Assembly: GCF_026151205.1 (NCBI RefSeq) | Contig: NC_087077.1 | Coordinates: 7,617,983 to 7,681,982 of the forward strand | Length of the DNA stretch: 64,000 bases | Origin: Bolinopsis microptera | Taxonomy: Eukaryota > Ctenophora > Tentaculata > Lobata > Bolinopsidae | Direction of reading: 5' to 3' | The notes under the pieces: generated by a model | Database searches by the model: none | Told to the model about the DNA's origin: nothing | The model's input: the letters and a program-made list of their open reading frames with translations, nothing else | Program-made: the position numbers and the translations under genes | Shown: in pieces, positions 12,820 to 23,940 of the stretch | Numbering within the stretch: position 1 is the first letter of the stretch | Layout of the letters: every line of letters begins with the position of its first letter

Positions 12820-12902
12820 ACGTTGTATGACCCGCCGCGCACGAAGTGCGCGGCTCCCCCTGTATCGTCGAAGCGACCGTGGGGGTCACCACGTGATACA
12901 AT
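12820..12902 (+). repeat. Short GC-hairpin repeat, copy 1
   Basis: An 80-bp unit with hairpin CCGCGCAC-GAA-GTGCGCGG followed by a GTGGGGGTCA...CACGTGATACA segment. A close copy lies at 51958-52038, and a variant lacking the first hairpin at about 12390-12456. CCCCCTGTATC and GTGATACA form a second possible stem. Function unknown; it behaves as a small interspersed element. Confidence 0.6.
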
Positions 12903-13414
12903 GATCTACTTAGGACGTCCTGCAAATTACCTGAGGACCCCAGGCTATTATGTTCATTAACATAAATAAATAAAGATTTGGCGGAATGACAGGCTGAGCG
13001 CGGCCCAGTAACCTGCAAATTGAAATTGAAATGGGGAGGGGGTTGTCTTGGAATTTCGGACAAATTCGGACAAGGGGAGGGGATTTCTGAAACTCCAGAC
13101 GTCCGGAAATTTTGGCAGAATTAAAGAAAAAAGTCCCATAATTGATAATTTATTTCAACTCTTTGACACTAATTATGAATTACTCTGTAAGTTTAGATTC
13201 CTATATTTTGAACGAGAAGTAGGTTCTCAGAGCAGCTCATGAGAGCAGAGACACAACTCCAAACTCCTATATTCTCCTACTGCCTTAAAAGTAAGACTTA
13301 TTCGATTGGATTTGGCTACTTAACTTGAAGTTTGTAGGTTTACAACCTACCGGGATGTGCTAAATTTGTTCGACACAAAATGTATTATTCATTATTGTCT
13401 ATTCTAAGTAACTA

Positions 13415-13630
13415 GGGGTCGTTCACATATTACGTAATCAATATTTTGGCAATTTTTACCCCCCCCCCCCCCCCCCCCCCCCATGAATTTGAGTTGGTTT
13501 TATTTGTACTCTTAAAAGTAGCTGAAATCCGGGGGTGGGGGTGGTTTTTGAAAATTCGGACACACCCGGGCAGGGGGAGGGGTGGTCTGAAAATCTGCGA
13601 TTTTGGCGGACGTCCTAAGTGGATGGCCCC
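13415..13630. mobile_element. MITE-like element with C24 tract
   Basis: The piece is flanked by TA on both sides and has GC-rich imperfect inverted ends, GGGGTCGTTCAC at the left and, on the opposite strand, GGGGCCATCCAC at the right. A run of 24 C lies at 13459-13482. No coding capacity; a TA duplication is the best reading of the flanks. Confidence 0.5.
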
Positions 13631-13852
13631 TAATATAATTAGGTCGGTCCGAGCTATACCGAGTAATAGTCCTTACCAGTGCGCGGGGGTCTACACTCTA
13701 CTTACCTGTAGTCTCCAGAGAGAACACCTAGAGAACGGGGTAAAAAAGTCACGTGACAGTAGAGTGGAGTGATTCATCATCCGGCAAACACGCATGAATA
13801 GGAAATATAATGTGTATCAAAATACACTGTCACCTATTCATGGTTAAAGTTA

Positions 13853-13871
13853 GGCTCATGGTAGTCGGGTG
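13853..13871 (+). repeat. Left terminal inverted repeat (19 bp)
   Basis: Reads GGCTCATGGTAGTCGGGTG after host TTA, and matches 23941-23959 in reverse. Just inside, about 13872-13946, lies a hairpin-rich subterminal block built from GAGCGATAAG and CTTATCGCTC. Confidence 0.8.
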
Positions 13872-14091
13872 GCGCGCACGAGCGATAAGACTTATGGCTC
13901 GGTCGACCGAGCGATAAGTAGCTCCTAGCTTATCGCTCGTGCGCGTCGTCACTTCAAGCACAATTGCGCGTCGTATCGTACTCGATGCTTGCCAAAGAGC
14001 TTTAATACTTTGGTTTTGGCGTGTTACATCTGAAGTCCAGAAGATGAATCCGAGATTGTGGAACCAGATGATACGGTTTTTGAGGCATTTT

Positions 14092-15290
14092 GATACGGTC
14101 ATTTCAGTCTTTTAAAGTAGTTTCAGAGTGCTGGAAATGGTTGTACGGTGTAGGGGGATGTGTTTACTAACTATTTTGACGTCAAAATAGTCGCCCAAGA
14201 CTCCCTGAGTCATGGAATGAACGGAATGAACAAAAATGAAATTTTTTCTAAAACTCGTCGGATTGCCCCAAAACAGGTCGGAATCGTTTGGTATTGACCC
14301 TTATAGTGTTCCTACAAAGTTTGGTGGCCCTAGCACTCCCAGAACGCCCACTAGAGACTTAATTCCATTTCCGTATCAAAAAGCTGGTTTCTGAGTATCC
14401 GATATTGATACGGTCATTTCAGTCTGTTAAAGGGGCTGCAGAGTGCTGGAGATGATTGTACGGTGTAGGGGGATGTGTTTACTAACTATTTTGACGTCAA
14501 AATAGTCGCCCAAGACTCCCTGAGTCATGGAATGAACGGAATGAACAAAAATGAAATTTTTTCTAAAACTCGTCGGATTGCCCCAAAACAGGTCGGAATC
14601 GTTTGGTATTGACCCTTATAGTGTTCCTACAAAGTTTGGTGGCCCTAGCACTCCCAGAACGCCCACTAGAGACTTAATTCCATTTCCGTATCAAAAAGCT
14701 GGTTTCTGAGTATCCGATATTGATACGGTCATTTCAGTCTGTTAAAGGGGCTGCAGAGTGCTGGAGATGATTGTACGGTGTAGGGGGATGTGTTTACTAA
14801 CTATTTTGACGTCAAAATAGTCGCCCAAGACTCCCTGAGTCATGGAATGAACGGAATGAACAAAAATGAAATTTTTTCTAAAACTCGTCGGATTGCCCCA
14901 AAACAGGTCGGAATCGTTTGGTATTGACCCTTAGTGTTCCTACAAAGTTTGGTGGCCCTAGCACTCCCAGAACGCCCACTAGAGACTTAATTCCATTTCC
15001 GTATCAAAAAGCTGGTTTCTGAGTATCCGATATTGATACGGTCATTTCAGTCTGTTAAAGGGGCTGCAGAGTGCTGGAGATGATTGTACGGTGTAGGGGA
15101 TGTGTTTACTAACTATTTTGACGTCAAAATAGTCGCCCAAGACTCCCTGAGTCATGGAATGAACGAAATGAACAAATATGAACATTTTTCTAAAACTCGT
15201 CGGATGGCCCCAAAACAGGTAGGAATCGTTTGGTATTGACCCTAATAGTGTTCCCACAAAGTTTGGTGGCCCTAGCACTCCCAGAACACC
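14092..15290. repeat. 315-bp tandem array, left arm (4 units)
   Basis: Units start at 14092, 14407, 14722 and 15035 with GATACGGTCATTTCAGTC. Every unit contains the palindrome TTTTGACGTCAAAA, whose core is a consensus CRE, and a TGAGTCA AP-1-type word about 30 bp further on. The first and last units are the most diverged, as expected for array edges. Confidence 0.9.
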
Positions 15291-15739
15291 CATTATACCC
15301 TTGGCTGGATTCAAGAATTTAGAACCAGTTGAGCAGATAAAACGGATTTTGAGAAATTTTGTCTGCTTGTGTTGTTGCAGAGAGTTGAATTTGGTTCAAC
15401 AGTATTCAAACAAGATGTGTTCCAACTTAGTTTTGTAGCCCTACCAGTTTCAGAACGTCCACTAGAATCCGGTTCCATTTTCTTCCAAGAAGCTGTAGAC
15501 AAGGTTGTTTGAAATTTAAATTTAACCTCTCTGGTAATACAACTTTTTACTTGGATGGATTTCAATAATTAAAGAGAGCAGATTGTTACTTTGTTATTTT
15601 TGAGATTTGATTTTTTGATATCATATGTATAAATGTATAAATCAGTTTCTACAAATTGTAACAGCAATTGGCAGTAATAAAGCGGTAGTAATAGTTTTGC
15701 ACAACATCAATCATAATATCATTCAATACTTCAATACCT

Positions 15740-17344
15740 TCAAAATAATTTAACTCGGTTATAATAATTTAAACGCAGATCTAAAAGAACTAAGCACAGT
15801 AGTAGGATGAACTTCCAGGCAAGGTTGGAGGAAGGTAGAGGTGAAGCTGTGGGTAAGGATAGTAGGCTGGGAAGGATCCATTTCTGATCCAGAGCTGATG
15901 ATTTGGGTTGAACTGATGATTTAGGTGGTACAGATGATTTGGGTTGAGCTGATGATTTGGGTTGAGTTGATGATTTGGGTTGAACTGATGATTTGGGTTG
16001 AGCTGATGATTTTGGTTGAGCTGAAGATTTGGGTTGAGCTGATGATTTGGGTTGAACTGATGATTTGGGTTGAGCTGATGATTTGGGTTGAACTGATGAT
16101 TTGGGTTGAGCTGATGATTTGGGTTGAACTGATGATTTGGGTTGAGCTGATGATTTGGGTAGAACTGATGACTTGGGTTGGGCTGATGATTTGGGTTGAA
16201 CTGATGATTTAGGTGGTACAGATGATTTGGGTTGAGCTGATGATTTGGGTTGAGTTGATGATTTGGGTTGAACTGATGATTTGGGTTGAGCTGATGATTT
16301 TGGTTGAGCTGAAGATTTGGGTTGAGCTGATGATTTGGGTTGAGCTGATGATTTGGGTTGAGCTGATGATTTGGGTTGAGCTGATGATTTGGGTGGTACA
16401 GATGAGTTGGGTGGTACAGATGAGTTGGGTGGTACAGATGAGTTGGGTGGTACAGATGAGTTGGGTGGTACAGATGAGTTGGGTGGTACAGATGAGTTGG
16501 GTGGTACAGATGATTTGGATGAGGGACGAGAGGAAGACAGTTCCTTAATACAATCTAGACTATGTTTGGAAATAGATGGATCAATCTTTACATAATCAGA
16601 AAACTTAGGCAAATCTATATCTGAACGTTTCAACTTCTTACTCTTAAACTTAGGTGCTTGCTCGAAATCCTCGTCTGAGTCGACAGAGGGTTTGACTGAA
16701 TGTTTACGTGACTGGTTATCTAACTTGGCACCTAGTTCCTTCCTATTCTGGAGTACCTGTTCGGCAGAACAAATCATAACAGAGTACGACTTGTCTGCCC
16801 GAACTTCCTCAACAGAATGAAACAACTGGTCAGAGTATCTAACTAAAATCTTAGAACTTATGGAGGTGTGGAAACTTGCAACTATTCCATCTAATACTTT
16901 CTGGCTCTCCAAGAGATTAAACTTAAGAGACCTATCAGTTATTATGCAGCTATATAAATTTAAGAGAGCCTCTACAGAGCCATCCTTATCTAGTGAGCAG
17001 TGGTCAGAACATTAATATACATCTAAAGTGTGCTTACAGGGGAAAAAGTGCTTAAAGAACTGTTGCAACTTATCAGATAAAGGAAACATGAGCTCAACTA
17101 AGGAACTACAAAACAATCTAACGTGGGGTATCTTAGGACCTGACTTAAGATCAGAAATGAACACATAAGAACCACACTCTAACCGCAGTACTACAGAGGA
17201 GCACACGGTCAGGGGGTCAGAATAAGCATGTGATAAAGGAGGCAAAGCATCCTGCATATTATGATAATATACACCTAAAGATGAATCGAACTTGTGGGAG
17301 TCACGAATGAGCTCAACCACGGCATTTACCTGAGATGTATCCAT
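15740..17344 (-). pseudogene. Unrecognised element gene, left copy, one in-frame stop
   Basis: A single reading frame of 535 codons on the minus strand is interrupted once, by TAA at 17012-17014, after 110 residues; the frame then stays open to 15740. The N-terminal part is an ordinary mixed sequence starting MDTSQVNAVVELIRD. The middle has an acidic and then basic patch (SDEDFEQAPKFKSKKLKR). From about residue 285 a low-complexity domain of more than 30 six-residue repeats (PNSSVP, PKSSAQ, PKSSVQ) follows, and the end is hydrophobic. I recognise no domain. A TATA box and leader lie upstream toward the centre of the element. The same stop is in the right copy, so it predates arm divergence or is tolerated. 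Confidence 0.6.
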
Positions 17345-17658
17345 AAGGAGTAGTCGTGTTGACTGAGTTAGCTGTAAAAAACAGCCAATAAGTAAAACTC
17401 AGATAGGGAGAAGTGTAGTCAAAGAACTGGTTGTAGGAAACAACACAGTCCAGATAGGAGTTGGAAGGGAGGACTCAGAACTAGTTGTAGAAAACAACGT
17501 AGTTTAGAGTAAAGTAGGCAAAGAAGACAGGCACGTAGCGTAAACTACAAAATAAAAATGTGTATTTGAAAGATAGAGCTTAAAGTTGAAATGTCAAAAG
17601 ATTGTACTCAGTGTGTGAAATAGTAAACTGAAACCGGGTGAGCTATATTTCACGAGGG

Positions 17659-17666
17659 TATTTATA
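17659..17666 (-). promoter_or_regulatory. TATA box, left arm gene
   Basis: TATAAATA on the minus strand, about 315 bp upstream of the start codon, identical in context to 19487-19494 in the right arm. A pyrimidine-rich TCAGTTT initiator-like word lies roughly 30 bp downstream. Confidence 0.55.
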
Positions 17667-18023
17667 CCCGCTTCATCGTGACAGGGATAACGAGCCAATT
17701 GTTTACAAACAAGCAGCAAGCATGTGAATCCTTCTTGATAAGGTTCAGATCACGTTTGATCGCATGCAGGGTTCTTGTCTCCGATAGATCAGATCATTGT
17801 CTTCTAAGAAGATCATATCCTCGTTCTTGCCCCCTCTGGCTCCAGTGGATCTCATCATTACTCGATAAGCATCGGATCAAATGATTGCCTCAAAAACCGT
17901 ATCATCTGGTTCCACAATCTCGGATACTCAGGAACCAGCTTTTTGATACGGAAATGGAACCAAGTCTCTAGTGGGCGTTCTGGGAGTGCTAGGGCCACCA
18001 AACTTAGGCATCCAATCTTTGCA

Positions 18024-18412
18024 ATTAAAAACGTTCTGATCGAGCTGCACTTGCACTGATGAGCTGAACGTTTGCGGAGTTACAATCGCGAGCTACAAAC
18101 GCGAAACTTTCAAAAGGCAATTGCGCGGCTTATAGGTAAAATTAAAAATTAGCTTCAGACTATAATTAGATTTTTAAAAAATTGTTGTATTCAGTATACA
18201 TTTTATTTATAAATTGTAAATTAGATATAATTTAATTGAAAACAATATGCAACAAAATCAAAATAAACAATAAACATTCGAAAGCTAATTTTTAATTTTA
18301 CTAATAAGCCGCGCAACTATATTCGGAAGTATCGCGTTGGTAGCTTGCGATTTTAACTCCGCAAACGTTCAGCTCATCAGTGCAAGTGCAGCTCGATCAG
18401 AACGTTTTTAAT
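18024..18412. repeat. Foldback element at the centre of the palindrome
   Basis: Imperfect inverted arms of about 130 bp (about 18028-18160 and 18277-18408) share AAAAACGTTCTGATCGAGCT at their outer ends and are flanked by AATT on both sides, a possible 4-bp target duplication. It sits at the inner edge of the left arm, so it probably inserted into the spacer of the large element. Confidence 0.65.
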
Positions 18413-19129
18413 TCTGTGGCGTGTAGTGTGTACGTACAACCTGTATAATTCATTGGTTATTATAATTAATTCGTTATTATATTAAACTTAACTTGAAACT
18501 GCTAATTCGTTAGCCTCAATTGTCCCTTGCAGTTCAATCACTCCTACTGAGTCTCGTGATTGAGCTAAAAGGTCGCCGAACATATCATTTTAAAGCCTTA
18601 TCGATTTCCTATACGCATACTAGAAATGAAATTACAGAAGTTTTAAATTGTTTGACCAGGGTCATCGTTAAGATATCAAGATTGATGAAGCTGATAATAT
18701 TTGTGCTGGGATGTATTCGAAATAACACTGTCTATCATTTACTTTAATAAAGTTGTGTATGCACAATCTTCAATGATGATACTAATGATACTGAGCAACA
18801 AAAGTATAGTGACAGAGATCTTTGCTAGATAACCGGCCTAATCCTTCACCGTGCTGGGTTCCTGACCTTGCTTCATCTACATACACAAATGGTCAGAACA
18901 CTGAACCCTATTTTAAATTATTTATGATCAGCTGAGAAGCAGTGGCAAACATATACAATGGCTTTCAGGTTTAAACTGAGACCAACATAATAAATAACAT
19001 GCACACTAAAGTTAGGTTTAGGACACAGAACATGGCTACCATCTAGTCTTGTACAAATGATGTAAATACAAAATGAGCAAGCTAAAGACTGAAAGTATAG
19101 ACGCTCGCAACTACCATGAAAGAAACAAC
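18413..19129. other. Spacer between the two long arms
   Basis: Single-copy within this window, AT-rich, with no supportable gene. It keeps the two arms apart and would form the loop of any cruciform or RNA hairpin. Confidence 0.5.
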
Positions 19130-19486
19130 TGCAAAGATTGGATGCCTAAGTTTGGTGGCCCTAGCACTCCCAGAACGCCCACTAGAGACTTGGTTCCATT
19201 TCCGTATCAAAAAGCTGGTTCCTGAGTATCCGAGATTGTGGAACCAGATGATACGGTTTTTGAGGCAATCATTTGATCCGATGCTTATCGAGTAATGATG
19301 AGATCCACTGGAGCCAGAGGGGGCAAGAACGAGGATATGATCTTCTTAGAAGACAATGATCTGATCTATCGGAGACAAGAACCCTGCATGCGATCAAACG
19401 TGATCTGAACCTTATCAAGAAGGATTCACATGCTTGCTGCTTGTTTGTAAACAATTGGCTCGTTATCCCTGTCACGATGAAGCAGG

Positions 19487-19494
19487 TATAAATA
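19487..19494 (+). promoter_or_regulatory. TATA box, right arm gene
   Basis: TATAAATA followed about 30 bp later by a TCAGTTT initiator-like word. The leader to the ATG at 19871 is longer than in the left arm because of the 62-bp duplication. A pyrimidine run ending TTTTTTACAG near 19843 could be a splice acceptor in the leader. Confidence 0.55.
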
Positions 19495-19578
19495 CCCTCG
19501 TGAAATATAGCTCACCCGGTTTCAGTTTACTATTTCACACACTGAGTACAATCTTTTGACATTTCAACTTTAAGCTCT

Positions 19579-19702
19579 ATCTTTCAAATACACATTTTTA
19601 TTTTGTAGTTTACGCTATGTGCCTGTCTTCTTTGCCTACTATCTTTCAAATACACATTTTTATTTTGTAGTTTACGCTACGTGCCTGTCTTCTTTGCCTA
19701 CT
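19579..19702. repeat. 62-bp tandem duplication in leader (right arm only)
   Basis: Two units, 19579-19640 and 19641-19702, differ by one base (CTATGTGCC against CTACGTGCC). The left arm has one unit, with the CTACGTGCC form. Confidence 0.9.
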
Positions 19703-19870
19703 TTACTCTAAACTACGTTGTTTTCTACAACTAGTTCTGAGTCCTCCCTTCCTACTCCTATCTGGACTGTGTTGTTTCCTACAACCAGTTCTTTGACTAC
19801 ACTTCTCCCTATCTGAGTTTTACTTATTGGCTGTTTTTTACAGCTAACTCAGTCAACACGACTACTCCTT

Positions 19871-21475
19871 ATGGATACATCTCAGGTAAATGCCGTGGTT
19901 GAGCTCATTCGTGACTCCCACAAGTTCGATTCATCTTTAGGTGTATATTATCATAATATGCAGGATGCTTTGCCTCCTTTATCACATGCTTATTCTGACC
20001 CCCTGACCGTGTGCTCCTCTGTAGTACTGCGGTTAGAGTGTGGTTCTTATGTGTTCATTTCTGATCTTAAGTCAGGTCCTAAGATACCCCACGTTAGATG
20101 GTTTTGTAGTTCCTTAGTTGAGCTCATGTTTCCTTTATCTGATAAGTTGCAACAGTTCTTTAAGCACTTTTTCCCCTGTAAGCACACTTTAGATGTATAT
20201 TAATGTTCTGACCACTGCTCACTAGATAAGGATGGCTCTGTAGAGGCTCTCTTAAATTTATATAGCTGCATAATAACTGATAGGTCTCTTAAGTTTAATC
20301 TCTTGGAGAGCCAGAAAGTATTAGATGGAATAGTTGCAAGTTTCCACACCTCCATAAGTTCTAAGATTTTAGTTAGATACTCTGACCAGTTGTTTCATTC
20401 TGTTGAGGAAGTTCGGGCAGACAAGTCGTGCTCTGTTATGATTTGTTCTGCCGAACAGGTACTCCAGAATAGGAAGGAACTAGGTGCCAAGTTAGATAAC
20501 CAGTCACGTAAACATTCAGTCAAACCCTCTGTCGACTCAGACGAGGATTTCGAGCAAGCACCTAAGTTTAAGAGTAAGAAGTTGAAACGTTCAGATATAG
20601 ATTTGCCTAAGTTTTCTGATTATGTAAAGATTGATCCATCTATTTCCAAACATAGTCTAGATTGTATTAAGGAACTGTCTTCCTCTCGTCCCTCATCCAA
20701 ATCATCTGTACCACCCAACTCATCTGTACCACCCAACTCATCTGTACCACCCAACTCATCTGTACCACCCAACTCATCTGTACCACCCAACTCATCTGTA
20801 CCACCCAACTCATCTGTACCACCCAAATCATCAGCTCAACCCAAATCATCAGCTCAACCCAAATCATCAGCTCAACCCAAATCATCAGCTCAACCCAAAT
20901 CTTCAGCTCAACCAAAATCATCAGCTCAACCCAAATCATCAGTTCAACCCAAATCATCAACTCAACCCAAATCATCAGCTCAACCCAAATCATCTGTACC
21001 ACCTAAATCATCAGTTCAACCCAAATCATCAGCCCAACCCAAGTCATCAGTTCTACCCAAATCATCAGCTCAACCCAAATCATCAGTTCAACCCAAATCA
21101 TCAGCTCAACCCAAATCATCAGTTCAACCCAAATCATCAGCTCAACCCAAATCATCAGTTCAACCCAAATCATCAGCTCAACCCAAATCTTCAGCTCAAC
21201 CAAAATCATCAGCTCAACCCAAATCATCAGTTCAACCCAAATCATCAACTCAACCCAAATCATCAGCTCAACCCAAATCATCTGTACCACCTAAATCATC
21301 AGTTCAACCCAAATCATCAGCTCTGGATCAGAAATGGATCCTTCCCAGCCTACTATCCTTACCCACAGCTTCACCTCTACCTTCCTCCAACCTTGCCTGG
21401 AAGTTCATCCTACTACTGTGCTTAGTTCTTTTAGATCTGCGTTTAAATTATTATAACCGAGTTAAATTATTTTGA
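19871..21475 (+). pseudogene. Unrecognised element gene, right copy, one in-frame stop
   Basis: Same 535-codon frame as the left copy. TAA at 20201-20203 follows residue 110; 33 codons later the longest open part resumes with an internal Met, in the same frame. The six-residue Ser/Pro/Gln repeat domain covers about 20698-21320. Two amino-acid differences from the left copy are visible (Trp for Leu before FCSS, Cys for Tyr in DKSxSV). Alternatives are a dead gene copied by the palindrome, stop readthrough, or two real proteins of 110 and about 390 residues. Confidence 0.6.
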
Positions 21476-21924
21476 AGGTATTGAAGTATTGAATGATATT
21501 ATGATTGATGTTGTGCAAAACTATTACTACCGCTTTATTACTGCCAATTGCTGTTACAATTTGTAGAAACTGATTTATACATTTATACATATGATATCAA
21601 AAAATCAAATCTCAAAAATAACAAAGTAACAATCTGCTCTCTTTAATTATTGAAATCCATCCAAGTAAAAAGTTGTATTACCAGAGAGGTTAAATTTAAA
21701 TTTCAAACAACCTTGTCTACAGCTTCTTGGAAGAAAATGGAACCGGATTCTAGTGGACGTTCTGAAACTGGTAGGGCTACAAAACTAAGTTGGAACACAT
21801 CTTGTTTGAATACTGTTGAACCAAATTCAACTCTCTGCAACAACACAAGCAGACAAAATTTCTCAAAATCCGTTTTATCTGCTCAACTGGTTCTAAATTC
21901 TTGAATCCAGCCAAGGGTATAATG

Positions 21925-23727
21925 GGTGTTCTGGGAGTGCTAGGGCCACCAAACTTTGTGGGAACACTATTAGGGTCAATACCAAACGATTCCTACCTGT
22001 TTTGGGGCCATCCGACGAGTTTTAGAAAAATGTTCATATTTGTTCATTTCGTTCATTCCATGACTCAGGGAGTCTTGGGCGACTATTTTGACGTCAAAAT
22101 AGTTAGTAAACACATCCCCTACACCGTACAATCATCTCCAGCACTCTGCAGCCCCTTTAACAGACTGAAATGACCGTATCAATACAGTGGCGTAACGTTG
22201 CCTGTTGGCGCCCCCTGCCGAAAAAAGCGCCCCCCTGTTGGCGCCCCCTCCCCTTTTGGTGCCCCTCCCTAAAATTGAACAAATTAGGTGATTTTAAAGA
22301 ATATGCCGGTAAAATCTCTAAAAAAGTGTGTATCTAGAGCAAAACGCGCAGTTTTGCTAGTACTTTAGTTAAGTTTTCGAAATTGTCCCACATTCAAACG
22401 ACGATTTGGCGCCCCCCTAAGACGGCGCCCCCCTGCACAGCGGGGTCAGCAGGGCCTTTCGTTACGCCACTGTATCAATATCGGATACTCAGGAACCAGC
22501 TTTTTGATACGGAAATGGAATTAAGTCTCTAGTGGGCGTTCTGGGAGTGCTAGGGCCACCAAACTTTGTAGGAACACTATAAGGGTCAATACCAAACGAT
22601 TCCGACCTGTTTTGGGGCAATCCGACGAGTTTTAGAAAAAATTTCATTTTTGTTCATTCCGTTCATTCCATGACTCAGGGAGTCTTGGGCGACTATTTTG
22701 ACGTCAAAATAGTTAGTAAACACATCCCCCTACACCGTACAATCATCTCCAGCACTCTGCAGCCCCTTTAACAGACTGAAATGACCGTATCAATATCGGA
22801 TACTCAGAAACCAGCTTTTTGATACGGAAATGGAATTAAGTCTCTAGTGGGCGTTCTGGGAGTGCTAGGGCCACCAAACTTTGTAGGAACACTATAAGGG
22901 TCAATACCAAACGATTCCGACCTGTTTTGGGGCAATCCGACGAGTTTTAGAAAAAATTTCATTTTTGTTCATTCCGTTCATTCCATGACTCAGGGAGTCT
23001 TGGGCGACTATTTTGACGTCAAAATAGTTAGTAAACACATCCCCCTACACCGTACAATCATCTCCAGCACTCTGCAGCCCCTTTAACAGACTGAAATGAC
23101 CGTATCAATATCGGATACTCAGAAACCAGCTTTTTGATACGGAAATGGAATTAAGTCTCTAGTGGGCGTTCTGGGAGTGCTAGGGCCACCAAACTTTGTA
23201 GGAACACTATAAGGGTCAATACCAAACGATTCCGACCTGTTTTGGGGCAATCCGACGAGTTTTAGAAAAAATTTCATTTTTGTTCATTCCGTTCATTCCA
23301 TGACTCAGGGAGTCTTGGGCGACTATTTTGACGTCAAAATAGTTAGTAAACACATCCCCCTACACCGTACAATCATCTCCAGCACTCTGCAGCCCCTTTA
23401 ACAGACTGAAATGACCGTATCAATATCGGATACTCAGAAACCAGCTTTTTGATACGGAAATGGAATTAAGTCTTTAGTGGGCGTTCTGGGAGTGCTAGGG
23501 CCACCAAACTTTGTAGGAACACTATAAGGGTCAATACCAAACGATTCCGACCTGTTTTGGGGCAATCCGACGAGTTTTAGAAAAAATTTCATTTTTGTTC
23601 ATTCCGTTCATTCCATGACTCAGGGAGTCTTGGGCGACTATTTTGACGTCAAATAGTTAGTAAACACATCCCCCTACAGCGTACAATCATTTCCAGCGCT
23701 CTGAAACTACTTTAAAGACTGAAATGA
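21925..23727. repeat. 315-bp tandem array, right arm (5 units)
   Basis: Reverse-orientation units end with CTGAAATGACCGTATC at about 22165, 22776, 23091, 23406 and 23719. The 611-bp second interval is 315 plus the hAT insertion and its duplication. The CRE-like palindrome is intact in four units and has lost one A in the outermost (GACGTCAAATAG). Confidence 0.9.
22185..22472. mobile_element. hAT-type MITE, 288 bp
   Basis: Inverted termini CAGTGGCGTAACG and CGTTACGCCACTG are flanked by an exact 8-bp duplication TATCAATA (22177-22184 and 22473-22480). Both the CAGTGGCGTA terminus and the 8-bp duplication are diagnostic of hAT elements. The body is rich in GGCGCCCCC words and has no coding capacity. 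The matching site in the left arm and in other 315-bp units holds a single TATCAATA. Confidence 0.9.
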
Positions 23728-23940
23728 CCGTATCAAAATGCCTCAAAAACCGTATCATCTGGTTCCACAATCTCGGATTCATCTTCTGGACTTCAGATGT
23801 AACACGCCAAAACCAAAGTATTAAAGCTCTTTGGCAAGCATCGAGTACGATACGACGCGCAATTGTGCTTGAAGTGACGACGCGCACGAGCGATAAGGAG
23901 CTACTTATCGCTCGATCGACCGAGCGATAAGTCCGCGCGG

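Larger units (their letters stand above)
13853..18023. repeat. Left arm of palindromic element
   Basis: Reverse complement of 19130-23959 apart from a hAT insertion, one extra 315-bp unit and a 62-bp duplication that are only in the right arm; these nearly account for the 659-bp length difference. Coding differences between arms (HVRLF against HVRWF, DKSYSV against DKSCSV) show that the two arms are separate sequence rather than an assembly mirror of a single read path. Confidence 0.9.

Noticed and set aside
14092-15290. CRISPR-like regular repeats
   Set aside because: Unit is 315 bp without unique spacers, in a eukaryotic genome with introns; it is a tandem satellite inside a transposon.
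15925-16595. Open frames of repeating MIWVEL or GGTDEL units opposite the element gene
   Set aside because: They are reverse-frame shadows of the 18-bp repeat array in the Ser/Pro/Gln domain and mirror exactly in the right arm.
21650-22173. 84- and 90-residue frames in the element arms
   Set aside because: They lie in the diverged edge of the 315-bp array, where non-coding repeat sequence happens to be open; no start context or domain.
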